This document shows positions 43,769 to 54,936 of a DNA stretch of 64,000 bases, piece by piece. Under the pieces are notes generated by a model. It was not told the DNA's origin. It saw only the letters and a program-made list of their open reading frames with translations, and searched no databases. Location of the stretch: contig OX352773.1 of the NCBI GenBank assembly GCA_947095535.1, positions 257,757,590 to 257,821,589 on the forward strand. The letters are read 5' to 3'. This stretch comes from Poecilobothrus nobilitatus (Eukaryota; Arthropoda; Insecta; Diptera; Dolichopodidae). The translations under genes and the position numbers were made by a program. Within the stretch, counting starts at the first letter, position 1. Each line of letters starts with the position of its first letter.

Positions 43769-45880
43769 TTATTTTAAATAAATTATAAAATATAATATAT
43801 ATATAATTTATATTTAAAATGAAAAATTAAAACTTAATATTGAATGATTTAAATTTAATTAGTTTAATTATATATTTTCATTTAAAAAAAAAAAAAAAAA
43901 AAAACCAAAATTTCTAAAAAAAAATAGATTTTTATTTAATTTATATAAAATTTAACTATATAATTTAATATTTCAATTAAAAAGCAAATTAAAATTAATT
44001 TACCCTAACATTCTTCATTTAAAAAACAAAAATTTCATTTTCATTAAATTGTGTAAAATTATTTTCAAGATTAGAAATACAATTATAGGCAATTATAAAG
44101 TTTATTTATAATATTTTTTGCAGGAAGCATCAATATACACGCCAACAAACTAAAAAATTAATCAAAAATCTGCTTTATTATTATTATTATTATTATTATA
44201 AATGTATAATTTATATATTTTATAATTTTTTTCTCTCAAAAATTTAAAATAATTTATAATTTCCTTTAATTTTTTTTTTATAATTACCATCGTTATAACA
44301 TTCATTACCATCATTATTCATTCTTTTGTTCATTTTGTATTCTATACAAAACAAATTATTTTTATTTTCATCCGTTTTGTTCATCATTTTCAGATTTCCA
44401 TTATTATTATTTTTTTTTTTTTTTGTTTTTTCTTTTATTTTATAATAATTTGGCATTCGTTTGTTTGAATAAAATATAATTATAATTTTCTGCTCTAGTT
44501 CCGGTTTTATTTTTCAAAATAAATTTTTCATCAATAAAAAAAAATACTGATATAATGCATATTCTGTTAAAACTATTAAAACAATTTTTTTTTAATTTTA
44601 AGATACGAAAAAGATACGAAATTCCAAATTTCTAACCCAATAGAGTGTAGAGTTTTTACTTACTTCTTTACAGTACAACCTTTATTTGTTTTGCAATAGA
44701 ATGATACAGCGCTCTCGTTTTAAAATTTTCAAAAATAGTACGGCAGAATTTTAAACCGAGTTTTTTACACCAAAACGGAGTACATTACATTTTATACAAA
44801 AATGTAAATATTTATATATTTTTCTGTTTAAAATTTGAATGCGAAAATTCTTATAACCAAATAATTATTGGAAATAAACATAAGTACTTTTAATTTTAAC
44901 TAATAATAGATATTTAAGATATCTTTATTCATATTTAATATAACATTTCATTTAATATAACAATTAAAAAACATAAGAACAACAAAAGTAACGTAAAATA
45001 AAATCTAATTCAAAATAAAAATAAAAATAACCTAATCCATAACACTAATTTAAAAAATTCATTAATTTCAGTTCATTTTTTTCCATTATTATTTCTATTA
45101 ACATATTTATATATAAATTTATAAATATTTACAGCTAAAATATTCCAAATTGTATTGATTGAAGGAACCCATTTATTAAAACCAATCTTTAAAACCACCT
45201 CTTTAACCTTAACAATGAAATTAACAAACAATTTGAATTTGTCAATTTGAGTGATCATAGAATTTACAATTTGACATATTTTACATAAAAAATACACACA
45301 TCCATAAAAATAAATTCTCTGTTCAATCAATCAATACGTAACATAGAAAAATACTCTGTTCAATTTTGGAAATGTTGTAATTTGTATTGTAGATATATGA
45401 CATTTAAATTTTGTTATATTTCTTAACATTATAATGGAATATTATCAAGTTTATATTACTAAAAATTAACAAGAAAAACTAAAAATTATGAAAAAATTAA
45501 AAAAGGAGTATTTTGTAAAGGAGTACAACACAAATCGGAGTATTTTGCTCGGAGGAGTTGTTGCGGAGTATGATTTATCAAAATGTACTCAAATACTACG
45601 ATAGGAGTACAAATGACAGCCCTGCCAGCAGCTAATAATTTAAAAATAGTTGACCTATGGAGTTAAATGGAGTTATTAAATGGATTTTTTATAAATTTTT
45701 CAGAACATTTTATAGGGTTGCTAACACAAGCCTGTATTTCATTTGTTTGTATTTTCAATTGCCTATATTATCATTTACCTTTATTTTCATCTACCTGTAG
45801 TTCATTTGCCTGTATTTTTTTTTCCTGTATTTCAATTCAGATTTTCACATACACATTCATAAATATACATAAGTATACAT
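43769..45880. other. AT-rich spacer
   Basis: No gene recognised. A (TTA)n tract lies at about 44174-44203. The stretch 45490-45625 (GGAGTATTTTG repeated loosely, ending GACAGCCCTG) looks like a degraded transposon end; see findings. Confidence 0.5.
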
Positions 45881-46036
45881 AAATATTCTGGAAAAAAGGA
45901 ATACCCCCTGCTTTCGAACCCAACTCTAAAATTGCTCCTAGTTCAGAATCTCACATATATAAATATTCTGGAAAAAAGGAATACCCTGATTTCGAATCCA
46001 ACTGTAAAATCTCTAGTAATTTAGAATATCGCATAT
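45881..46036. repeat. 80-bp direct repeat, two copies
   Basis: AAATATTCTGGAAAAAAGGA recurs at 45881 and 45961, each followed by ATACCC..CTG.TTTCGAA.CCAACT and a shared TAGAAT.TC.CATAT end. The TTCGAACCC part looks tRNA-like but no full head was found. Confidence 0.6.
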
Positions 46037-46209
46037 TTATGTATATCACTGAGCGAAATTAATAACGAAAATATTAAGTAGTTGTCAGTTTTTTTGTGTT
46101 TAACCATGGTCTTATATTGCAATTTTCAAATAGCAAAATATTCGTATTGCACAGACGTATTTTTGTTTTAAACAGATTTATGTTTGAAATTTAATCAAAC
46201 ATATATCTG

Positions 46210-46440
46210 CTTGATTCAAAAACATCTCTATTCAATTTAAACCAATTTCTGTTTAAAAAAATAAAACAAAATATTAAACAAATCGCTATTTAATTTAAAC
46301 ACATTTCCGTTTATTTATGTTTTTTAAAATATCAAATCAAAATATTCAAAATAAATTTCTATTTAATTTAAACACGATTCTATTTGAAAAAAAAAACAAA
46401 ATGATTTCTTTTTGAATCAAAATGAAACATATGTTTAATC
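46210..46440. repeat. Degenerate tandem repeat, about 65-80 bp unit
   Basis: CTCTATTCAATTTAAACCAA, CGCTATTTAATTTAAACACA and TTCTATTTAATTTAAACACG recur with similar following sequence (ATTTC.GTTT.., AAAACAAAAT). It lies left of the DUF7869-type transposon, outside its inverted repeats. Confidence 0.45.
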
Positions 46441-46713
46441 AAATAATATGAATATAAAAAATATATGTATGTGTTAAGTTATAGTAGAAAAGAAACAAAT
46501 GCATTGCATTTATAGTCATTAATCATTATACAAAGTTTAGTACAGTTCCTGTTTTAAAAAAGTGCGGAGTGTGTGCTTAAAGCAAAAAATAAAAATTAAA
46601 AATAAAATTTATATTATAATCAAAAATATTAATAATATAAATAAATAAACAAAACCAGAACAATTTGTATTCATTCAAAAGCAAAGTATATATGTAAGTA
46701 TAATTAAAGTTAT

Positions 46714-46750
46714 AATTGAATGCATCAATGCATAAACAAGATAACTCCAC
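46714..46750 (+). repeat. Left 37-bp TIR
   Basis: Pairs with 49353-49389, with one mismatch at position 7 (A versus G). Contains the internal palindrome TGCATCAATGCA. Confidence 0.85.
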
Positions 46751-47098
46751 TTTTTTCCCAAATAGCTTTTTTCGTTTAATGATACAGAAAAAACTATTCT
46801 CTATTGCTGGTATAAAAAATTAATTTGTATGTGTATTATTCTCGAATACATATTCATTTTGGCGTTATCTGTTGTTATTACTAATTAATATTGAGTGCAA
46901 AAACAAGACAATTCACGTCGTTATCTTATTACTGCACCACTTGTTGCAACAAAATTTTCAATCAGTATGTCATGAAATTATTTCTTTAACTTTTTATTAT
47001 TTTTGAATTTTTAATAATTTAGAATGGCAATGCACGTTGTAATGATCAGTTGCTTTAACTTAAGAGCATAATATTCATATGCGATAACATTCTTAAAC

Positions 47099-49045
47099 AT
47101 GTTTCAGTCAGATTTTAGTATTTCAGAGTCTGAATATCAGCTTTCAGATAATAATATTAATAATTCAAGCTTAAGCTCAGATATTCCTATTCAAAAAGGT
47201 GAGTAAAATTATCCATAAAACTTTTTTGAAGTAGATTGTATCAAATTCAGTTTTTAGGCAAGAAAAGGGTACGCAATGAAAAGAAGTGGAAAAGAAATAT
47301 AATAAAGCGGCGAAAAGCTGAAGAAAAAAAATTTGTAAATTGCAAGGGAACTGTTTCATCAAAAAGGAAATCCGGCGTTTTTTGTAATCAAAAGTGCAAA
47401 CTTAAATGTACATTTAAATTAATTGAACAGCAAAAAGAGCGTATTCTTCAAGAATTTAATACTGTAGGTGATAAAGAGAAACAAGATTCATATCTTTGCG
47501 GCTTACTAGTTTTATCAGAAATACAAAGAAGAAGGTCCAGAACAGGTCGTCTTAGAAAACAATCAAATAAATATTATTTGAACGTAAAAGAGTCAGAAAA
47601 AATACAAGTATGTAAAAAAACATTCTGCGCTGCACATGGAGTTGATAAAAGTAGAGTTGAGCGACTTTATACCTATTTGTCAAATAATTTAACTTCTCCC
47701 CTCGATATGAGAGGAAAACATACAAATAGGACGAATAAAATATCAAATAATGTAAGAAAAAAAATTCAAGAACACATTTCAAGTTTCCCAAGCAGATTAT
47801 CACATTATAAATATACTGGCCGAAAATTTTTATCCTCAGAGTTAAGCATAAGCATTTTATCCTCAGAGTTAAGCGTATTTAGAGAAAAATGAACCGTTAA
47901 TATTTGAAGAACTTTCTCGAAACAAAAACATACAACCTCAAGTAACATATGAATATTATCGCAAATATTTTGTTGAAAATTTTAAGCTTTCTTTTGGACA
48001 ACCCAAAACTGATACTTGTCAAGTCTGTGATGAATATGAAAAAAAACTCAGTATGGCTAACGGCGAAGACAAGAAAAAGCTAGACATTGAAAAAAAATTA
48101 CATGAGCAAAAAGCGAAAGCATTTTATTATGACCTGAAGAAAAAAGCTGAGGCGTGTCAAAATAGCAATACTATAGAATGTATTACAATCGACTTCCAGC
48201 AAAATATGCCACTTCCTCATGTGTCTGCCAGTGATGTTTTCTATAAAAGACTGTGGGTTTATAACTTTTGCATACATCAGTGCAGCAGAAAAAAAAGTTG
48301 TATGTATATGTATGATGAATCTGTAGGCAAAAAGGGTCAAAATGAAGTCATTAGTTTTTTAAATAATTTTATAATGAATATACTTCCAAACACTGTTACA
48401 GAATTACATATATTTTCTGATAATTGTAGCTCTCAAAACAAAAACAATGTTTTAATATATTATTTAAATAATTTGGTCAACTTAAAAAAACTGGAACTAA
48501 TCACACAACACTTTCCTGAGCCCGGCCATAGTTATATGCCTTGTGACCGTTCTTTCGGTGTTATTGAAAGGCAAAAACGAAAAGTAGAGCGTTTATATTT
48601 GCCAGCACATTGCAAAAATCTTGTGGCAAAAAGCTCCAAAAAATTTGTTGTTATAAACGTGGATCAAAACATGATATTTGATTTCAAATCTTATATAAAT
48701 CAAATCTTCAAAAAAAATGTTAAAAATGACAATAAAATAAAATGAACTATTTCGAAGCACAGAATGTTCCAATATTCAAGGAATCATCCTGATGTCATCC
48801 TGGTAAATGTTCGTCACAATCTTGATTCTGCCATATCTTTCCATTCAATAAAAAATGCAAAAGTAAATGAACAAACTGTCACTCCATCCCCTTTATATAA
48901 CAGAACATTACCTATTAATGCAAAAAAGTATAAAGATGTTATGGAACTGGCAAATAAATACGTTCCTACTATAGATATGGGGTTTTATATGAACTTAAAT
49001 AGCGCTGCGGAGTCGAATACTACTGATGATGAGGAATTACCATAA
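47099..49045 (+). pseudogene. DUF7869-type transposase-like protein, inactivated
   Basis: Exon 1 (47099-47198) encodes MFQSDFSISESEYQLSDN; a 59-bp intron (GTGAGT at 47199, TTTTTAG ending 47257) precedes exon 2, keeping frame. Exon 2 has a basic stretch, CNQKCKLKC with a long helix (IEQQKERILQEF), and later CQVCDEYEKKL. The presumed catalytic part shows CITIDFQQNMPLP (Asp), LHIFSDNCSSQNKN (Asp) and EPGHSYMPCDRSFGVIE (Asp, Glu), the arrangement I associate with insect proteins labelled DUF7869. Breaks: an in-frame 27-bp duplication at 47833-47886, a frameshift ending at a stop at 47890, and an in-frame TGA at 48743 (likely TGG before). The tail reads KHRMFQYSRNHPDVILVN. Nuclease action is inferred. 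Confidence 0.7.
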
Positions 49046-49059
49046 ATATAAGTATATTT

Positions 49060-49145
49060 TGAATTATTTTTTGTTATGATTTATTATTTATTGAATTATT
49101 TTTTGTTATGATTTATTATTTATTGAATTATTTTTTTGTTATAAT
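49060..49145. repeat. 31-bp tandem repeat in the transposon 3' UTR
   Basis: GAATTATTTTTTGTTATGAT plus TTATTATTTATT occurs almost three times in a row, between the transposase stop and the right TIR. Confidence 0.8.
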
Positions 49146-49352
49146 ATTTTTAATTAAGAAATACAGTGCAAAAAGAAGATAATGCCATTTTATTATTAAT
49201 TATTTTTTATGAATAAATGTTTAATTTTATAGTTTTTCAACTGCAATTACTGTGTTTTTATTAATATTTTAAAAATATATTTCAGGTTATTTCATTATGA
49301 ACAAGCAATATTATTAAAACACTTTTTTTTGTTTTTACAAAAATTTTAAAAT

Positions 49353-49389
49353 GTGGAGTTATCTTGTTTATGCATTGATGCACTCAATT
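49353..49389 (-). repeat. Right 37-bp TIR
   Basis: Inverted partner of 46714-46750. Confidence 0.85.
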
Positions 49390-49493
49390 TCTAATACATA
49401 TATATGTTTTTAATAAAAAAATTGGTGCTAAGAAAATTAAATAAAACATTACTTTACTTTTTTTTTAAAAAACATTCAATTTGAGAAAAAAAA

Positions 49494-49644
49494 ATGAAAG
49501 AAATATTGGACGAAAGCATAATTAATAATGCTTTATTTAATAATACAATTTTAGAAGATACCATTCTTGAAGTTCCACCGGAAATAAAAACAATACTGAA
49601 AGAGTGGAATTGGAATCTATAACAACTTATACCTACATTTATTG
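49494..49644 (+). pseudogene. Possible exon remnant of unknown gene
   Basis: From ATG at 49494 the frame reads MKEILDESIINNALFNNT, ILEVPPEIKTILKEWNWN, a TAA, then QLIPTFIG up to a good splice donor (GTAAGT at 49645). The WNW..LIPTFIG pattern is a little like the SAM-type N-termini seen in some insect transposon-related proteins, but I cannot name the family. It lies between the two DNA transposons, outside both sets of inverted repeats. Confidence 0.3.
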
Positions 49645-50041
49645 GTAAGTGCACAAGAAGTCCCACGATAAACTTAACTGATTACTTGAGAAATTTGTAA
49701 AATAAATTCGAAATAAAGTTTGTAAATTAATAACGTTTTTTTATGAAAAAATTTCAGTTTTTCGAAAAAACGATTATTGAAATATCATAATTTATAAACT
49801 TTTATAAAAAAATTTATAATAAGGACCTTCACGTAAAAGTGCATCGAAGGAAATATTTCCTACTTTACATGAGCGACCCGATGCAAAATAAAATTGCAAA
49901 TATTTGCAAACTAAAAAATAACAGATGACAGATATGTTGATTGGTTTCGAGAAATGTTTATTGGTATCTTTTCAGAAATATTTATTGGTATTTTTAAAAA
50001 ATGTTAGTTGGTATCCATCTGTCATATTATATTATTTTCCC

Positions 50042-50224
50042 TATCTGTCATATTACATTATTATTGTATCTAGTTTGCATTAAATTTCATCTCATTTTGA
50101 AAAATAAAATATAATAAAATATATATACATTTTTATAAAAAAATAATAATATATCTGTCATATTACATTATTATTGTATCTAGTTTATATTAAATTTCAT
50201 CTCATTTTGAAAAGTAAAATATAA
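50042..50224. repeat. 72-bp direct repeat upstream of the transposase
   Basis: ATCTGTCATATTACATTATT and the following 50 bases (TGTATCTAGTTT..ATTAAATTTCATCTCATTTTG) occur at 50042 and again at 50153, a period of about 111 bp. It lies in the region where the transposase promoter should be. Confidence 0.75.
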
Positions 50225-50280
50225 GATTTGAGTTTTGATTTTGGAATATTTTTGGAAAAATAATTTTTAAATTAAAAAAA

Positions 50281-51546
50281 ATGCCAAAAAAAAGTTTTAA
50301 AAGCGTTTTTACTGATTATTTAGTCGAATGTACTATTGATGATATTGAGATATGTGAAATATTTAGTAAGTAGCTGCATTTAATATAAAAATATATTTTT
50401 AAAAAGCTATTCTAAATATTTATTTTTTATTTTTAGAAGAAGAAAATTGTGAAGAAGCTATAGACGAAATTTTTGAAAATTTACAGGAAGATATATTAAC
50501 TATTGACCTAAGTCGCCGAAGTATTAGTAATGTAATACCAAAATCTTTTATTTGGTGCGAAGAAAAACTAACACAATTCGATGAACAACGATTTCGGCAG
50601 ATGTTGCGAGTTAATAGATTACAGTTTGATCTATTACTTTCAATTATAAAAGATGATATTAATTTTAATAAAGCAAGATGCTGCCGATAGTTAATCAATT
50701 GACAATAGTACTATTAAGTCTTGGATCGTCCGGTGAAAGTGCTTCTCTTTCGAAAATAGCAACTATTTTTGGAATTGGAGATTCAATTGATAAAATCACA
50801 AAAGGAATTTTTCAGGCTTTTTTAAAAAAAAAATTTTAATATATTTTTTGGCCTGATGCGAAGGAACGAAGTTCAATAGTAAAGGAAACTTATTATGAAT
50901 TACCTTTTTGCATCGGCTATGTGGATGGAACTGAATTTAAATTGGCCGAAACTCCGGTAATTGATCATGTTTCTTATTTTTCAAGGAAACATATCTATTC
51001 CATTAAAGCACAAATTACTTGTAACTATAAACTTCGAATTTGTCATGTGTCAGTTGGACATCCTGGTAGTATGCACGACGCTAAGAAGTTTTCGACTTGT
51101 GTTTTGGCAAAACAAAGCACAAAATTATTTTCATCAAATCAGTGGATTGCTGGAGACTCTGCTTATTCTTTGTCAAATACTGTTATCACTCCTTATAGAA
51201 GTAACTTCACATTTATGACATATAACAAAAGAAAAGCATTTAATTTTCATCATTGCTAATATCGAGTACAAGTAGACCATTACGTAGGCATTTTGAAAGA
51301 ACGATTTGGAAGCTTAAAAGAGTTGAGAACTCGAATTTTTGAAGAAAACAGTCATAAATTTTGTTGTGATTGAGTGTCAGTTTGCTGCATATTAAACAAC
51401 ATTTTAAAACTAGTGATGAAAATGAAGTTTTTAGAAACGAAAATAATTCTGAAGAACCTGAAACCTCCAATGATGAACAAGTCGAACCTATAAATAATAA
51501 GTATGAACTAAAAAGACAAGCTCTTTATACTTTAATATTTGAATAA
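50281..51546 (+). pseudogene. PIF/Harbinger (HARBI1-like) transposase, inactivated
   Basis: Exon 1 starts at 50281 (MPKKSFKSVFTDYLVE) and ends at 50365 before a GTAAGT donor; exon 2 starts at 50437 after TTTTTAG. Helical N-terminal part: FDEQRFRQMLRVNRLQFDLL. A frameshift near 50680 precedes LTIVLLSLGSSGESASLSKI and FGIGDSIDKIT. The DDE domain reads CIGYVDGTEFKLAETP (first Asp), YFSRKHIYSIKAQ, GHPGSMHDAKKF, WIAGDSAYSLS (second Asp) and, after a TAA at 51257, VQVDHYVGILKERFGSLKEL, where the usual catalytic Glu is Asp. A TGA near 51371 probably replaced TGG. These transposases cut at TWA sites with a Myb-like partner. Multiple lesions make it non-functional. Confidence 0.8.
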
Positions 51547-51787
51547 ATATGCATTATTTGTAATATTAAAAAATTCTTTTTCTTTTCATAATTATAAAAT
51601 TTTATTTCTAAGTAAATCATTTTGACATTTTTAATTAAAAGAAATTTAAGAATTAGAAAGTAATGATATCTACTTTAAGTAAACAAAATCAACATTAAAA
51701 CAAATTAAATTCGTAAATCTTAAACTAAAAACTAAATTTATTATAAAAAAAAATATAAATAATATAATTAAAAATAAAATAAAAAAA

Positions 51788-52798
51788 TTAATTTTGTTCA
51801 TATTTGTACTTCATTTCTATCTCGTGCATTTTAATCCTTTCATCTTTTCTCAACTCAAATTCTTGCTTTCTTCTTTCTTTTTCTTCTTCAATTTTAATGT
51901 GCTCCAATTGCTTTTTTTTTCTTCTACTTCCATTTTCTTTTATAAATTTTTTTCCCTGAAATTCTTTCTCAAAGTTTAATTTTTCTCTTTCTAGTTCAAA
52001 TTATTTCAATATTATTTCATTTCTTTCTTTATTGCAACTAGATATTTTATCTAAAGCAGTACGATATTGATGGCCGATTTTGCAGATTATCCATTTCGGT
52101 AGAAACTCTGGTAATTGTTGGTATTTCCACCATGCTGCTAAATGAAGTTGATAGCCGATTTTGCGGATTATCCATTTCATTTATTGCCATTTGTTCAGTG
52201 TTAATTGCTGCAAAATAATCTATTTCATCAGGTTGTGGTGAGCTTGAAATTGTGCATTCTTCAACAATGTTCGACCAAGAAAAGTTTGTATGACTCTCAG
52301 GTGACAATATTTCATCTCCAATTTCATAAAATTTGAAGTTAATATTTGGCTTTTCTCCAAAAATTTCTTCTAATTTGTCATACCGTGGACAAATTCTTTT
52401 TATTTTATCTAAATATGAAAAATAAAAATCTTTAAAATATAATTTTAGCTTAAAATTTAATATACATACCTTTTATGCTGGAAATTCCTTTTTTGTTATC
52501 ATCGTCGTTACTTTTTGAAAAGTAGTTTTTAAATGGCGAATTTTCCACTTAACAAAAAAAAATCTAAATCTGTTGTATCTGTTTTACTCTCTTCCAAAAT
52601 TTTTTTATAGTAAAGTTGAGCTGTAGGTTTCTAGAATAAATTTTTAATATGTAGGTTTGTACAATAAATTTCTACTATTAATATTTTAATACATACCTCG
52701 AAATTTCCTGTCTTCCGAATATAATTAATTAATTTTTCTATTTCCTCCTCGGACCATTTTTAATTCGGCTTCGTTCTAAATTTTTTTTGTGTTTCCAT
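51788..52798 (-). pseudogene. Myb/SANT-like partner protein of the Harbinger element, inactivated
   Basis: On the minus strand, METQKKFRTKPN is followed by an in-frame TAA and then KWSEEEIEKLINYIRKTGNF, the first helix region of a Myb/SANT-like DNA-binding domain. A donor GTATGT at 52696 and acceptor TTCTAG at about 52631 bound an intron, followed by KPTAQLYYKKILEESKTDTT. A second intron lies near 52480-52410. The middle (MSPESHTNFSWSNIVEEC) holds a 57-bp-spaced repeat, EMDNPQNRLS and EMDNLQNRPS. The C-terminus is a charged coiled coil (EEEKERRKQEFELRKDE, MHEIEMKYKYEQN). Such proteins carry the transposase to DNA and the nucleus. It converges on the transposase gene, as in known autonomous elements. 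Confidence 0.7.
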
Positions 52799-53031
52799 TT
52801 TTATAATTTTTTAAATTTTTAAACAATTTCTAAATTGCCAAAACTTTTCACTACGGACAAATTCTAAATTGCAATTAAATTTTAAAAGAGTGAAATCGGA
52901 AATGTAAACTAAAGAATATTTAAGTACATACAATTACACCCTCTTTTTACTAAACTTAATGCATTTTATATGCTTTTATATTAACTCGTCGCTGTCGGTT
53001 TATTTATTTATTTATTTATTTATTTATTTGT

Positions 53032-53062
<31 letters not shown>

Positions 53063-53123
53063 TTTGTCATTCTGTCACGCTTTTTATTATCTTCGTAATC
53101 TGTTAGCAACATTTGTAAGTGTA
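52799..53123. other. Spacer with (TTTA)n microsatellite
   Basis: AT-rich DNA upstream of the Myb-like gene, containing a (TTTA)n tract of about 17 units at 52998-53066 with two TTTG interruptions. The tract creates a false LFIYLFIY reading frame. Confidence 0.7.
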
Positions 53124-53900
53124 GTATGGTGCAGAGGATAGTGTACAGGTTTCAAAAGTGGGGATCATGCTGTTCGAATCCAGTTCACATGCAACATTTT
53201 TTTTTTTTTAACTATCTATTCATCAACATTTTTTGAAGAAAATATGTATACATTTTTGTATATATCAATTTAAAACTTACATTTTTATCTCTTATTCATG
53301 CATACAAACATACACATTATACTTTTGATCTTTCCTGGTGTTTTGTATTAGCATAATTAGCAAAACACAATCCATACATACAATATTTTTATGTATGTTG
53401 CTAAGTTATTTTGTTTACAACATTTGTTTAGTATTTAAATCAAAATATTTGCTGTCAACATTCTTTAATGCATATTGAATTAATGCATATATGGTGCAGA
53501 GGACAGTGTACAGGTCTTGAAAGTGAGTGTTAATGTGTGGACTGTGGTTCGAATCCAATTCGAATATGTATAATTTTTTTTTTTCTTTTTTTTAACTCTA
53601 TTCATCAATATTTTTTAAATAAAATTTTATGTATAATAGATTCAAAACTTTATTTTTCTTCTTATTCATAATTCATGCATACAATACACATGTATTTGAT
53701 GTTTCCTGCTACAATAATTTAGTTCAATCAATCTTGATGTGCACATGGGTTTTGTATTAGGGTTTAGCAAAACACAATATACATATATAGGTACATATAA
53801 TATTTTTATGTTGCTAAATTATTTTGATTTAAAACATTTGTTTAGGATTTAAATAAGAATATTTGTTGTCAATATTTTTTATTGCATATTGAATATGCAT
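53124..53900 (+). repeat. Two tandem tRNA-like SINE repeats (about 365 and 410 bp)
   Basis: Unit 1 (53124-53488) and unit 2 (53489-53900) both begin ATGGTGCAGAGGA.AGTGTAC (box-A-like), carry GTTCGAATCCA (box B), a T-rich stretch, TTAGCAAAACACAAT, ATATTTTTATG, AACATTTGTTTAG and end TTTATTGCATATTGAAT. Direct head-to-tail arrangement suggests either insertion of one SINE into the tail of another or tandem amplification. A third, headless fragment follows at 54432-54540. Confidence 0.65.
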
Positions 53901-54189
53901 GGCGTTAAAAATTAAGGTTTTATGTGTTTTATTTAGCAACATTATTATGTATATTGTGTATATATAGATATACATATAAAACTTTATTCAAAATAATTCC
54001 AATTGCCAAATTCAAACTACATACATTCATAATATTATTTTTGTACATAGAAAAGAATATAAAAAGTAAAGATCATTACAAAATTATGCTTTTGCGCATT
54101 ACGCATTATGATTTACAAACAAAATTTTGTCAACACAAAAAATTAAAACTACGTATGTAAATATGTACGTACGTATGTACATAATATTT

Positions 54190-54431
54190 ATTTATTTATT
54201 TATATTCAGGTACCGTGGTACATAAATGTGCCAGGTAGCTATAACCCTTGTTTCCTGGTAGGAATGTGTACGTGATATAGTGATATATAAAGTATTTACA
54301 TATTGCGATATATGAATATTTTTTTTTTTTATATTATAATTATTGTACAAAGCCGGGAATCGAACCCGAGACCTCTCATTCCCTTATGAATGAGAAGCGG
54401 TGCGTCAACCACTGCACCAATGGCTGGATGC
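54190..54431 (-). mobile_element. SINE-D insertion with target-site duplication
   Basis: On the minus strand: GCCATTGGTGCAGTGGTTGA then CGCACC (a perfect GTGC/GCAC D-stem and box A), a CTCATTC..GAATGAG hairpin, GGTCTCGGGTTCGATTCCCG (box B and T-arm), a 130-bp body with CCAGGAAACAAGGG and CTACCTGGCACATTTATG, and a (TAAA)n tail. ACATAATATT flanks both sides (54179-54188 and 54432-54441), a clean 10-bp duplication. It inserted into the third copy of the tandem tRNA-like repeat. The tRNA part is too altered to be a working tRNA gene. Confidence 0.75.
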
Positions 54432-54540
54432 ACATAATATTATGTTAAACTAATTTCCTAAATTATTTTGTTCCGCTCCATTTGTTTATAATTTAAATCA
54501 AGATATTTGTCAACAATTTTTACTGCATGATCTTATTAAG
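54432..54540 (+). repeat. Third, partial copy of the tandem tRNA-like repeat
   Basis: Contains TAATTTCCTAAATTATTTTG, CATTTGTTTATAATTTAAAT and ATATTTGTCAACAATTTTTA, matching the ends of units 1 and 2. The left part was separated by the SINE-D insertion. Confidence 0.5.
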
Positions 54541-54936
54541 CGATTAGGTAGGTAGGTGTTCAAGGTTAGATGTTTGTTTGGATATACGATATACTACTAA
54601 TAGTATACTATAGAAATATACAGTAAAGTACATTTATGTATATCATTTTCATTCGAGTTATGTTGTTGGATTGTAATATTTATATAATCACACTATTTTG
54701 GTACATATTTTACCCTTCGAGGTACTTTCTTTATTTATGAATTACATACTGGAATAAAAAAATTTTACTCTTGCTGTAATGGAATCGATTTAACATCTCT
54801 TAATTTACTTAAACATTTGGTATAAAATTATAAAACGTATTTTATATCAGAAACAATAATTAATGTATGTATGAATAAAAAATATCCCATATTTTTAAAT
54901 TCAAATTATGTGTTTCATTTAAAACTAAAAAGTATA
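54541..54936. other. Spacer, nothing recognised
   Basis: AT-rich, no gene or repeat end recognised. Confidence 0.5.

Larger units (their letters stand above)
46714..49389 (+). mobile_element. DNA transposon encoding a DUF7869-type transposase, with 37-bp TIRs
   Basis: The left end (46714-46750) and the inverted right end (49353-49389) match at 36 of 37 positions; the shared core is GCATCAATGCATAAACAAGA followed by TAACTCCAC. Between them lies a single spliced gene. Secondary GTGCAAAAACAAGA- and GTGCAAAAAGAAGA-type sequences occur inside both ends (46893 and 49166). Length is 2.68 kb. No target duplication could be seen with confidence, so the superfamily (Sola-like is my guess) is not settled. 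Confidence 0.75.

Noticed and set aside
45073..45330. 85-codon minus-strand frame (MIEQRIYFYGCVYF...)
   Set aside because: No recognisable motif, no splice or repeat context; long stop-free stretches do occur by chance even in AT-rich DNA.
52959..53141. Frame with repeated LFIYLFIYL
   Set aside because: Translation of the TTTA microsatellite.
54340..54425. Functional tRNA gene on the minus strand
   Set aside because: Box A, box B and D stem are good, but the acceptor stem does not pair, the anticodon arm is distorted, and a 10-bp target duplication plus (TAAA)n tail show it is a SINE head.
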